This document shows positions 55,249 through 64,000 of a stretch of 64,000 nt of DNA, one piece after another (position 1 is the first letter of the stretch; each line of letters opens with the position of its first letter). The stretch is taken from assembly GCF_902713425.1 (NCBI RefSeq), contig NC_081217.1, positions 12,041,585 through 12,105,584 on the forward strand, in the 5' to 3' direction. The notes under the pieces are model-generated. The model worked only from the letters and a program-made list of their open reading frames with translations, searched no databases and was not told where the DNA came from. The DNA comes from Acipenser ruthenus. Its lineage: Eukaryota; Chordata; Actinopteri; Acipenseriformes; Acipenseridae. Made by a program: the position numbers and the translations under genes.

Positions 55249-58200
55249 TTACAAAAATAAATCTGTCATTGAATTAATTTTCCAGTTTTTCATTGCATTG
55301 TTTCTTCCCAAGTTCTTAATATCCATCCATATATAATCTTTCACTCTACCAAAAACAATTTTACAAAAATCAATTTCTGTTGCTTGATTTTTTGTTTTAT
55401 TATACAGATTCATGTTTCTCAACAACCACAAAGCTTCTTTGGCACTGTTGATGATCAGCCATGCCTTCTTCCAATTATCTGTTTTTAAATCCCCTCTTGG
55501 CCCATACATAATCACATTACATGTCAATTCATTTGTTTTGATAAATTTTTTCAGAAGCACTTTTAACCTCCTCCAACATCGTTTAGCAAACTTACAGTTA
55601 CAAAAGACATGTTCAACCGACTCAGTTTCTTTACAATCAGATCTGACACATGTATCTGTCATTGCCATTTGTCTTTTGTACATAAGCTGCCGACAAGGTA
55701 AGCGTGCATGTACAGATAGCCAAGCTATATCCTTCTGAGTATTAGATAAGCCAGGATATCCTACATTTCTCCACACAACTGTTGACACGTTTGCACATTG
55801 AAAATTAACTTTGATTAATTTATCATTTGCCAGTTTCTTTTTCTGCAAATCTCTAGGTTTCCACTTTGCTTTTGGCCAATCCATCAGATCATATTCTAAA
55901 ATAAACCGTGAAGCCTTCTTGTATACAAAAGGCATCATCCAACTGTAGGGCACTGTCAAATTTATATAAATTAATCCCATCTTTCTTACAAAATGTCCAA
56001 AAAAATACCTGGCAAAGAAACTGCATTTCTTATTCATCTGAAGAATTGTGTTAATTAGAAAACAGACAAAATTTGCATACAAATAAAAAATGACATTAGG
56101 AAAACCTTTCCCTCCATTTTTCTTTTCCAACATTACAGTTTCCCTTTTCACCTTTTCCATTCTCCCCCCCCCCAAAAGAAAATAAACAGCTCCCTATTAA
56201 TCGATTTGCAACATGCTCTATCCGGAGGAAAAACCTTTGCTACATATAAGAGCATTGACATAAACACCACTTTAATTATTAAAATTTTACCTTCCATTGA
56301 CAACTTTCTGGGATTCCAGAAAGTGATTTTCTTTCTCACTTTACTCATCACCTCCACCCAATTCCTTACCCCACTCAGATTTTTTATCAAAAATCATGCC
56401 TAAAACTTTAATGTAATCATTCTTCAATTTTAACATTTTCTTAATTTCATCTCTCTCCTCCCACTCCCCCATACAAAAAGCCTCACTTTTCTCTTTATTA
56501 ATTTTCGAACCAGAAGCTTTCCCATATAAAACCATAATTTTCAAAGCTTCCTGAATAGAGTAGAAGTCTTTACACATCAATGTCACATCATCCATGTATG
56601 CTAAGGCTTTAACCTCCTGATGATCAGAGCCAGGAATTACCACCCCCTCAATCTGTGTATTCTTTCTAATTCGTAAAAGTGCAGGTTCTAAACAATAAAT
56701 ATATAACAGGGGTGACAAAGGACACCCCTGTCTCACCCCTGACTTCACCTCAAAACCAGCAAACATAAATCCATTAACAATCACTTTACTACTGATGCCT
56801 CTGTACAGCATCTTCACCCATCTAATAAATCTTTGATCCAAACCCATGTACTCCAAAACTTTAAACATAAAACAATGATCAACCCGATCATAGGCCTTTT
56901 CTTGGTCAAGATTAATTAAACATAAAGGCGAATCTCTCTCCTTTGCATAGATACATGCATCTCTAATCAATACTAAATTCTCAGCAATAGCTCTTCCTGG
57001 AACACCACATACTTGGTCAGGATCAATTAATTTTGCCGTTATATTTTGAAACCTAAACATTATTATCTTGGACAAGATCTTATAGTCACAATTGAGGAGA
57101 CTAATAGGCCTCCAGTTTTTCAGCTCCTCTTTTTCCCCTTTATTTTTAAATAGGAGAGTTATCAGCCCTTCCCTCATAGAATCGCTCATTAGTCCACTGC
57201 TCAAACATTCATTGAAAACTTCTAATAAATCTTCTTTAATCACTTCCCAAAAGGTGCAATAAAATTCTATGGGCAACCCATCTGATCCAGGAGTCTTACC
57301 TGTTTTAAAAGAAAAGCATGCTTCTTTAATCTCATCCAAATGTATATCCCTCAACAAATCATTATTCTCTTCTAATGTTACCTTGGTTTCCAGACTTTTA
57401 AGAAACAAATCTTGTATTACAGGATCTGTTTCTCTCTTTTCATAAAGAGATTTATAAAACTCCTCTGCAATTTTTAACATTTCATCTTTCCCTTTCAGAA
57501 CTCCCCCATTCTCAGTTCTCAAGCCTTGTAGACAACTCTTCTTCCTAAACATTACTTTAAAGAAAAACCTACTACAAGTCTCGTTTTCTTCCATGTACTT
57601 GACTCTAGCCCTAAACATAACCTTTTTTTCCATTTCTAAAAACATCTTGTACAGTTTCTCCTTAATATCTCTTATTTCCTCCTGGAAATCAAACCCCTGA
57701 CTCTGCAACCCAAACAAGTTTTGTAATCTTTTTTGTAACTTAACATATTTATTTTTCCTTTCCTCTGCCCTCCTCCTTCCTAGTGATATAAAATAGCCTT
57801 TTGTCCTACTCTTGATCATTTCCCACCATTCACACACCGAATCAAAACACACTTTCAACTCTTTCCACTCTGTATACCTTTTTTTAAAAGCCTGAACCAA
57901 ATCCTGATTCTGTAATAATGCACAATTAAATTTCCAAGAACCTCTTCCATATTCAAAATTGTTAACCAGTTCAACAGATACCACCAAACTCTTGTGGTCT
58001 GAAAAAAAAACAGTTTCCAATTCAAAATTTTTCACATTTAAAAACTGTGAAACGAAACAAAAATCTATTCTAGAAAAGGAGGACTGTGCATTATTGAACC
58101 ATGTAAAACCAGGGTCTAATGGGCAAAAGCATTTTGCTGCATCCTTCAAGTGAGCATCTTTCACTATTATTTTTAACAATTTTCCTGATTCATCTAAATT

Positions 58201-58710
58201 CCGCTTCCTTTTATCAGCAGGTAACAATCCACAATTAAAATCTCCCGCCACTATTAGAGTTTTGTTGCTCACTAAAAGCAATCTTAAGTGTTCAAAAATA
58301 TGTTCCCTCTCTGCACACGTTTGAGCCCCATAAATATTCACTAAACGAATTTCTGTTTCATGATACTTTATATCAACTGCTAACAAACGCCCTGGAATTA
58401 TATCAGAAACAGATTTAACTTCAATATGAGGGTTTTTAAACAGAATCCCCAACCCTGCAGCCTTTTCTACATTTGATCCCGCCCACACAGATATCCCAAC
58501 ATTCCATTCCTTCTTTAAATTTGCATAATCATTTGAAAAGGAAATACTGCACTCTTGTAAAAATATAATATCGGCACTGATAGATTTAAGGTAACCAAAA
58601 ACACTCTTTCTCTTATCAGTCCCTTTAATACCTCTAACATTTACAGAACATAAATTCAATAGCATCATTGTATAAACAAGAATGACAGAAAAAAAAACAA
58701 ACTTAATCAT
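55249..58710 (-). pseudogene. LINE ORF2, copy B (APE endonuclease and reverse transcriptase; 3' part frame-broken)
   Basis: ATG at 58710. The first 789 codons are open and hold the complete endonuclease (AGDFNCG near residue 157; SDH near 240) and RT (AYMDD near residue 706). Then the frame is lost near 56341-56390, and again at the G-run (10 G on the coding strand, 56164-56173). Both sites are shared with copy A. The C-terminal part (55249-56175) carries GYPGLSNTQKDIAWLSVHARL and the Cys/His segment. Because nuclease and RT are intact in one frame, this copy is younger-looking than copy A, but the C-terminal part is still cut off. Confidence 0.88.
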
Positions 58711-59318
58711 TTGTTTGTCCCTTTTTTTCCCCCCTTCTTTTTCTCTCCCACGTTATGCCACTGATAGTCTCCTCTTGTGTTCTCAATATTATCCTTGTCG
58801 TTGATTGTATTGTTATCAACTCCTTTATCTTTGTCTTTGTTTGTGGCAGCCATCTTGTCTTTGTCTTTGTCTTTGTCTTTGTTTGTGGCAGCCATCTTGT
58901 GTTTGTCTTTGTCTTTGTTTGTGGCAGCCATCTTGTCTTTGTCTTTGTTTGTGGCAGCCATCTTGTCTTTGTCTTTGCCTATGGTAGCCACCTTTTCATT
59001 GTTATCTGACTCACCCTCTGCTACAACTGCTGGTTTCAAAAATACAGACACAGCAGAGAATGTCTGCACATCTCCCTCCTCCAGAAATGTAGAGCCCTGG
59101 AAATCAGTTCTTTCAATTTCCAGCCCCCGAGTTGGAGTGTCTGGACTACTAATCACAGCCAGGCACTTTTCTTGCTTCCCAATATGTGCAAGTAAATGCT
59201 CTCTTTCCTGATCGTGCACAACATCAGGGGCAATATTAACCCCCCAGACTTTCTTTTTTGTTTTAGCCACAGCCTGTTCTTCAGGCTTCCGTTTACCAGT
59301 CAGCTGTATTATCTCCAT
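58707..59318 (-). CDS. LINE small middle ORF with KDKDK/MAATN repeats, copy B
   Basis: Same 203 codons and the same repeat number as copy A, although GTCTTT microsatellites normally change length fast. This supports a very recent duplication. Overlaps with ORF1 (10 bases) and ORF2 (4 bases) are conserved. Confidence 0.7.
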   Translation of the reverse strand: MEIIQLTGKRKPEEQAVAKTKKKVWGVNIAPDVVHDQEREHLLAHIGKQEKCLAVISSPDTPTRGLEIERTDFQGSTFLEEGDVQTFSAVSVFLKPAVVAEGESDNNEKVATIGKDKDKMAATNKDKDKMAATNKDKDKHKMAATNKDKDKDKDKMAATNKDKDKGVDNNTINDKDNIENTRGDYQWHNVGEKKKGGKKGTNK

Positions 59319-60193
59319 TTCATTATCTCTGGCTCATTATCCGAAAACTCTGAGCTATACAGGTCCTCTTTAAGACTCCTGTCTTCATCCTGCTGTTCCT
59401 CTGTTCTCTCTTTGCTGGCTTCCTCCTCCCTTTCAACATCCTGCTGTTGTGTTACTCTCTGTCCTTTAACTATATTGGTATACAACTCTGGGCAAGTTTT
59501 GAAAACATGGCCCTCTTCCCCACACAGATTGCAGTGTTTCTCCTCATGGCAGAGAGCAGTTACATGCGGCCCTCCACAGTTCTTGCATTTAGTTACAGAA
59601 CAACTCACAGCCAGGTGTCCCAGTTGTCCACAGTTACGACACAGCTTCGGCATCCCATTGTATACAACAAACCCACGAGCTGCCCCCAAAGTTACATTAC
59701 TGGGAAGGTGACGCACCCCACCAATCCCCTCTGGATCCTTAAACAGTTGAATGAGCCACTGACGTGCTCCATTCCACACGCCATCTCTGTCCACAACTTT
59801 GCGGCAAGATGAAGTAACTTTGCAGTATCTCTTAAGCCATGTTTCCACGTCATATTCATGAACAGACTCATTATAAAACTGTATAGTCACAACTTTAATC
59901 TCCCGGTCAGACAGAGGTTCAACCAAAAAATGTTTCAGAGGAAGTTCATTCTTTCTCATTCTATATCTTTGTAAAAACTTTTCCATTTTTTCAGAATTTA
60001 CAAAACTTACATCAAAGCTTGCCTCAGTTCCAGGTCTCTTGATTAAAGAGTTCAGGTCTTTTGGTGAAGTCTCCAACATTTTCTGGATAATCTTTCTACT
60101 GAAGTCAATTCTAGTTAGGTAATTCTCTTCAATTTTGCCGCACAATGTAAAACGAATTACATTGTGCCTCCGCACACCTGGTTGCATCGGCAT
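59309..60193 (-). CDS. LINE ORF1 (CCHC zinc-knuckle RNA-binding protein), copy B
   Basis: 294 codons from the ATG at 60193, the same protein as copy A with all three CCHC knuckles. Intact. Confidence 0.88.
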   Translation of the reverse strand: MPMQPGVRRHNVIRFTLCGKIEENYLTRIDFSRKIIQKMLETSPKDLNSLIKRPGTEASFDVSFVNSEKMEKFLQRYRMRKNELPLKHFLVEPLSDREIKVVTIQFYNESVHEYDVETWLKRYCKVTSSCRKVVDRDGVWNGARQWLIQLFKDPEGIGGVRHLPSNVTLGAARGFVVYNGMPKLCRNCGQLGHLAVSCSVTKCKNCGGPHVTALCHEEKHCNLCGEEGHVFKTCPELYTNIVKGQRVTQQQDVEREEEASKERTEEQQDEDRSLKEDLYSSEFSDNEPEIMKWR

Positions 60194-60699
60194 CCCCACA
60201 GCTCCTGAAGAAAGCCCCTCCAAATCCCGGCAGAAGACTTCCTCCGAAGCAGGAATGCTTTATACTCTCTAGATAGTTCAGCAATTCTGTTGAAAACAAA
60301 CTGCAGAAATGATCCCTGAAAGTATTGTTTGATGGGCAAGTGGCCGACCGTCTCCCTCCAACTCTGAGTGGCACCGGTAGCTGTGCCGGTGACAAATAAA
60401 CAGGAGCACTTTCATATAATGCAATTGCTGTAGCCCAGTGAGTTGTTACAATAACATTTCAAACTCATTCCAGACTGCAGGTGGTTAAAAGCTTAATTGG
60501 GTTCAATTTTTTGGTATGATTTAAAAAGTACGAGCCAGTTGCCTCATTTGCATTGCCTGCCTTCCTCCTTTGCACTGTGACGTCTATCAAATGTGTGCTT
60601 AAAATCTGATGAATACGATTCCCATTTGAACCGTAAATATTTTAATTATACGCATACAGTGTTCTGTTGGGCTCCGAGGGTGTTATCTAATAAAACAAC

Positions 60700-60760
60700 G
60701 TAATCAGTGAGCGCGTTCGGCTTAACCAAAACGTTGCTGTTTCAAGCCCACGCAGGGACG
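60700..60760 (+). pseudogene. tRNA-Asn relic, unit 9
   Basis: Relic with the AATCAGTG variant shared with unit 3. Confidence 0.82.
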
Positions 60761-61522
60761 AGGCATTCTTTTTTGTCAATCGCCTTTCTGTCAAGCCAGT
60801 AAACCTGTATATAATAAGAAACATTCAACAGCTCGGAAACACCATAATAGAATCCAATGCCTTTACAAATGTGTTTTGAAACTGTTCATTTTTCACCCAA
60901 ATGCGGTTCTCAAAAATTGTTTTGCCTACATTTTTCTATTGCTATTATTATTTTTTCCAGAGTAAGACGAAAAAGCAAACATCCATGAAATAGGTAAACA
61001 CTGCTACAGCGCTTGAACTGTCTCAACAAACGTTCAGCTCTAAAACGTGTACATTGAAAGTCTATTAACATCTTTAACACAATCATGTGTGTTCCAATAG
61101 CGGCTATTCCACATGGTGATCAATAAAGTGAATGCTGGCTTTGTTCACATATTAGCAATACGTTTTCAGGATTCACGCATATTCTGAACAAGCACACTAG
61201 AATATGGTAATGAAAGGACAGGAAAATAACAGGTTTATTGGCTCTGGTCTTGTATCGTCACCCTGACTACTGTCAGGTAAGGAAGTGGCATTAATCAAAA
61301 CGTAATTATGTAAGGTTACCAATGCGCAAATACGAAGCATATTAAAACTTCTTCACAATCTTAAATCTTCCCACATGCATTTCAAACACTTACTGATAAG
61401 TACGGCCCTTTCCCAATGTAACTGCTTTGTTTGAACACCAAAGATGGCTTGGATATTTATGAAACCACGATACTATTGTTCCCACTTTCTTTAGAACTAC
61501 CAAATGTGCGCTTCCCATGTCA

Positions 61523-61596
61523 GCCCTAGTGGCCTAATGGCTAAGGCCACTGGCCTCCTAAGCCAGGGATAGTGGGTTCGAGTCCCATCTGGGGTG
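61523..61596 (+). tRNA. tRNA-Arg (CCT), unit 9
   Basis: Consensus array copy, not the unit 3 variant; terminator present. Confidence 0.87.
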
Positions 61597-62033
61597 GGGT
61601 TTTGTTATAAAATCGAACATAATTGTGTTATGTTTTATTGGCATGTGATATTTTGTAGATCTTGTTATCTGCTAAGTCCGCTCACGCTAGCCACAACGTG
61701 CTTGAGTGCTGTGGCAGCAGCCATGAAGCAAGTCAGTTTTTCAGTTGAAATCAAGATCTACTTTGTTTTTTGTGTATGGGTGGTTTGAAAAGATCACTTA
61801 AATTGTTACGTATTTTGAAATAAAGATGTATTCATTATTATGAACGTTGACAGAAAGGATATTGTATTTACATTTCCCACGTGTGCTTGCCTTGTATAAA
61901 TCGATGGAGTTTCAACAAAGGCATTTGACTTCGGTTCATGTTAGCCTATACTGCCATCTGCAGCATTACCGCGGGTGTCTTTTACTTCTTTTGACAATAA
62001 TATGGATCATTTCACAGTCCAATGTAAGAACAT

Positions 62034-62115
62034 GTAGTCGTGGCCGAGTGGTTAAGGCGATGGACTAGAAATCCATTGGGGTTTCCCCGCGCAGGTTCGA
62101 ATCCTGCCGACTACG
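62034..62115 (+). tRNA. tRNA-Ser (AGA), unit 9
   Basis: Consensus copy with T5 terminator. Confidence 0.95.
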
Positions 62116-62280
62116 TAAGCTTTCTTTTTAATTGTATGTGTTCATTCCTAATACATGTTTAAAGATGAGGAATCTGAAATATTACTGGTTCTACTTCATA
62201 TCGCACCGGTTCATTTTGTTAAAGAATGTTCATTTTGGCACCATTCCAAATGCTGTGGTTTCTTTAAAGAAGAAAAGTCA

Positions 62281-62354
62281 TGGCCCGTACGGGGATCGAA
62301 CCCGCGACCTTTTCGTTATTAGCACCACACTCTAACCAACTGAGCTAACCGGCC
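62281..62354 (-). pseudogene. tRNA-Ile (AAT), unit 9, anticodon stem broken
   Basis: The anticodon is still AAT, but the 3' side of the anticodon stem reads CGAAA instead of CGCCA, breaking two pairs. A D-stem base also changed (GAGT for GAGC). B box and terminator remain, so it may be transcribed but should fold poorly. Confidence 0.8.
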
Positions 62355-62642
62355 ACACACATGGATCGCGTTAATAAAACCCGAGAAAAACAAGGCCTGC
62401 GGACATTATGATTACCAAGATGTTATGTTAAACTCAACAATAACACATTCAAAGTATTGGAAAGGCATAATTAGAGGTCTCATCTTTATGAGGCAGTTTA
62501 GCAGTGTGAAGAAAGTGGCGAGGTGCGGGCTTGCGGTGACTTTCTCTCATTTAAAAAGCTGTGATTTGAATACTAAAAAGAAAAACATGTAAAATTACCA
62601 AGCATTCAGTGGACGTTTTAGAAATAAATTAACAAGAACAGT

Positions 62643-62724
62643 TGTCAGAAGTGGGGTTCGATCCCACGCCTCCATGGAGACTGCGACCTGACCACAGCGC
62701 CTTAGACCGCTCGGCCATCCTGAC
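62643..62724 (-). tRNA. tRNA-Leu (CAG), unit 9, doubtful function
   Basis: Same form as units 3 and 4 (T-loop ATCGAAC). Confidence 0.78.
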
Positions 62725-63145
62725 TTAGACCGACGACTTTGCACAACGCTGCAGCACACTGCTGAACCTCCCATGTCTGACGCTGCAGTAAATCACCTGG
62801 CGTGTGCGTGTACTTGTTCTTTTTCTGTTTATATTAAGGAGGGCGACAGGTTTTGTCGCATTCTGTATGGAATCACAAGGACACTCCTCTTACTGAAAGA
62901 AAATATACTGCAAACAGAGCGATCGCTTAACGGTTTGAATCAAAATCAGAACAGTCTGTTAGCAAATGAACTTCATCAAAAAACCACAAAGGCATTACAT
63001 AAATGTTACAGATATATTTCGTAGACAGAACAGTTGTAACATATTTGAGTACATTTCTAAACAATCTGCTAATAACAGACATAATCTCAAAGCGCTATAA
63101 TTTATTTTCAGATCTTATGAAAGACAAGTATGGTTGCGCATTATA

Positions 63146-63622
63146 TCACAGAAAACAGGATAATCCTAGCGCTTCATTTAATCCCTCGGGTTGTACCATA
63201 TGGAGATAGAAGATCCATTTGGATTCACATTGTAATAGTTTTTGATCGAGATTATCACGTCCTCGAACTTGAAATATTTTTTTGTATGCTGCGGTATTTC
63301 AGATCTGAAATGGAATGTTTGGCATCTACGAAATGTCTAGCTAGTGGTGAATGGATATCTTTTCTCCTAATTGAACTTTTATGCTTGCTCATCAATGCGC
63401 AATCGTCACTGTCTAGTAGTTTTACCAACATATTGCAAATGGCAAGGATAAAAAAAACAAATAAATGACATGCGTTGAAGCACAGGTCATCACTTGAAAG
63501 ACACTGTACTCTTTTTTCGTTGTATGGCTTGTAAAACGCAAACGCATTATCACAGGCGGCACAATTACGACATGGAAAAAAATCCAGTAGATTTGTCCAG
63601 TACACCTAGATCTCTCGAACAT
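63146..63622 (-). mobile_element. Penelope-like element fossil (GIY-YIG region), unit 9
   Basis: Same remnant, almost identical to the unit 3 and 4 copies; broken. Confidence 0.68.
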
Positions 63623-64000
63623 GTCAATGAGTCAGCCCTTAATAAACACTGTCCGTGTTCATTTCTGTGTATATGACATTGTCTATAACCAATATCTGTT
63701 ATGTAAGCGTATTGGTATGAAACCAATCGCAATTAATGCGATCCGTGTTTTCAGTCAGTTTGATAGTTTTAATCAATCATCGAGAAAGCAGCAGTGCTTT
63801 GCAACTGTAGTTCATCTTTCTTACGTTTTGGTAAGATACCCACTCAGAACGTGTCCGCTTCCTCCAGCCCCCTAAGGAACACTGGAGCGGTCATCAATAA
63901 CAGCGAGCAGTTGGTCAAAAACAACACTCGCTGTCTTCTTCACGCTCAAAAACGAACACTCTCACTCTTCCTCGTGAGTAGCGAGCCCAAACACTTTCAA

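Larger units (their letters stand above)
55191..60304 (-). mobile_element. Tx1-clade-like LINE, copy B
   Basis: 5,114 bp, same junctions and 10-bp target deletion as copy A, 26,805 bp away. The two differences I found by eye are one more base in the 3' C/G-run and a sense codon where copy A has a stop. It arrived with its flanks by duplication of the array, not by a second insertion. Confidence 0.88.
52455..60661 (+). repeat. tRNA array unit 8 (with LINE insertion and Ile/Leu deletion)
   Basis: 8,207 bp, partner of unit 2: the same 623-bp deletion with the same TAAATCA filler, and the same LINE at the same base. Arg differs from unit 2 at its 3' acceptor strand, so the two units have diverged or converted slightly since duplication. 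Confidence 0.93.
60662..64000 (+). repeat. tRNA array unit 9 (cut by window end)
   Basis: 3,339 bp visible. The first part carries unit 3 variants; from about 61.5 kb some bases follow units 4-7 instead (Arg acceptor, GTCTTTTAC before Ser), so it looks recombinant. The window ends a few bases before the LINE insertion site, so whether this unit is filled cannot be told. Confidence 0.92.

Noticed and set aside
21993-64000. CRISPR array
   Set aside because: The repeats are 3.7-kb units with tRNA genes in a vertebrate-type sequence; no short repeat-spacer pattern exists.

Overview
The window is vertebrate nuclear DNA, almost certainly from a ray-finned fish. It has HERO-clade and Tx1-clade LINEs, a DIRS element, a Tc1 copy, hAT-like MITEs, AT-rich microsatellites, and eukaryotic tRNA genes in multicopy units. 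A tRNA-derived SINE at 6.0 kb resembles, from memory, a family common in sturgeon and paddlefish. That species guess is weak. Nothing looks bacterial or phage-like.

Left part (1-15.4 kb): a HERO LINE 3' end enters from outside the window. Next, on the minus strand, lies a ten-exon gene for a HECT-domain E3 ubiquitin ligase of the G2E3-like fish type (15398 down to 2718). It carries an in-frame stop and a disrupted HECT exon, so it is probably a pseudogene. Its introns hold a 5'-truncated HERO LINE, a decayed Tc1, a SINE, two hAT-like MITEs and perhaps a solo LTR. A 49-bp minisatellite lies upstream of its first exon.

Middle part (about 16.4-21.99 kb): a DIRS-type tyrosine-recombinase retroelement (fossil). 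It has GC-rich short repeats, a gag-like ORF, an RT/RNase H region, a tyrosine recombinase and an inverted terminal structure. Its right end abuts the tRNA array.

Right part (21993-64000): a tandem array of about 3.72-kb units, eight complete and a ninth cut by the window end. Each full unit carries a decayed tRNA-Asn, tRNA-Arg(CCT) and tRNA-Ser(AGA) on the plus strand, then tRNA-Ile(AAT) and tRNA-Leu(CAG) on the minus strand. A Penelope-like GIY-YIG fossil follows on the minus strand. Units 2 and 8 have lost Ile and Leu through one 623-bp deletion and carry the same 5.1-kb Tx1-clade LINE at the same position. The two LINE copies are nearly identical and lie 26,805 bp apart, which equals six units. 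The array is therefore a higher-order repeat, and the LINE spread by array duplication rather than by two insertions.

The most interesting system is this tRNA array with its LINE. The LINE has three overlapping ORFs: a CCHC-knuckle ORF1, a charged repeat ORF, and an APE-endonuclease/RT ORF2. Their stop and start codons overlap, which suggests translational coupling. Its lodging in a multicopy tRNA unit suggests a site-preferring Tx1-family element. Several tRNA copies are decaying: all Leu copies lack the normal T-arm/B box, the Asn copies lack the anticodon, and the edge unit has lost terminators.
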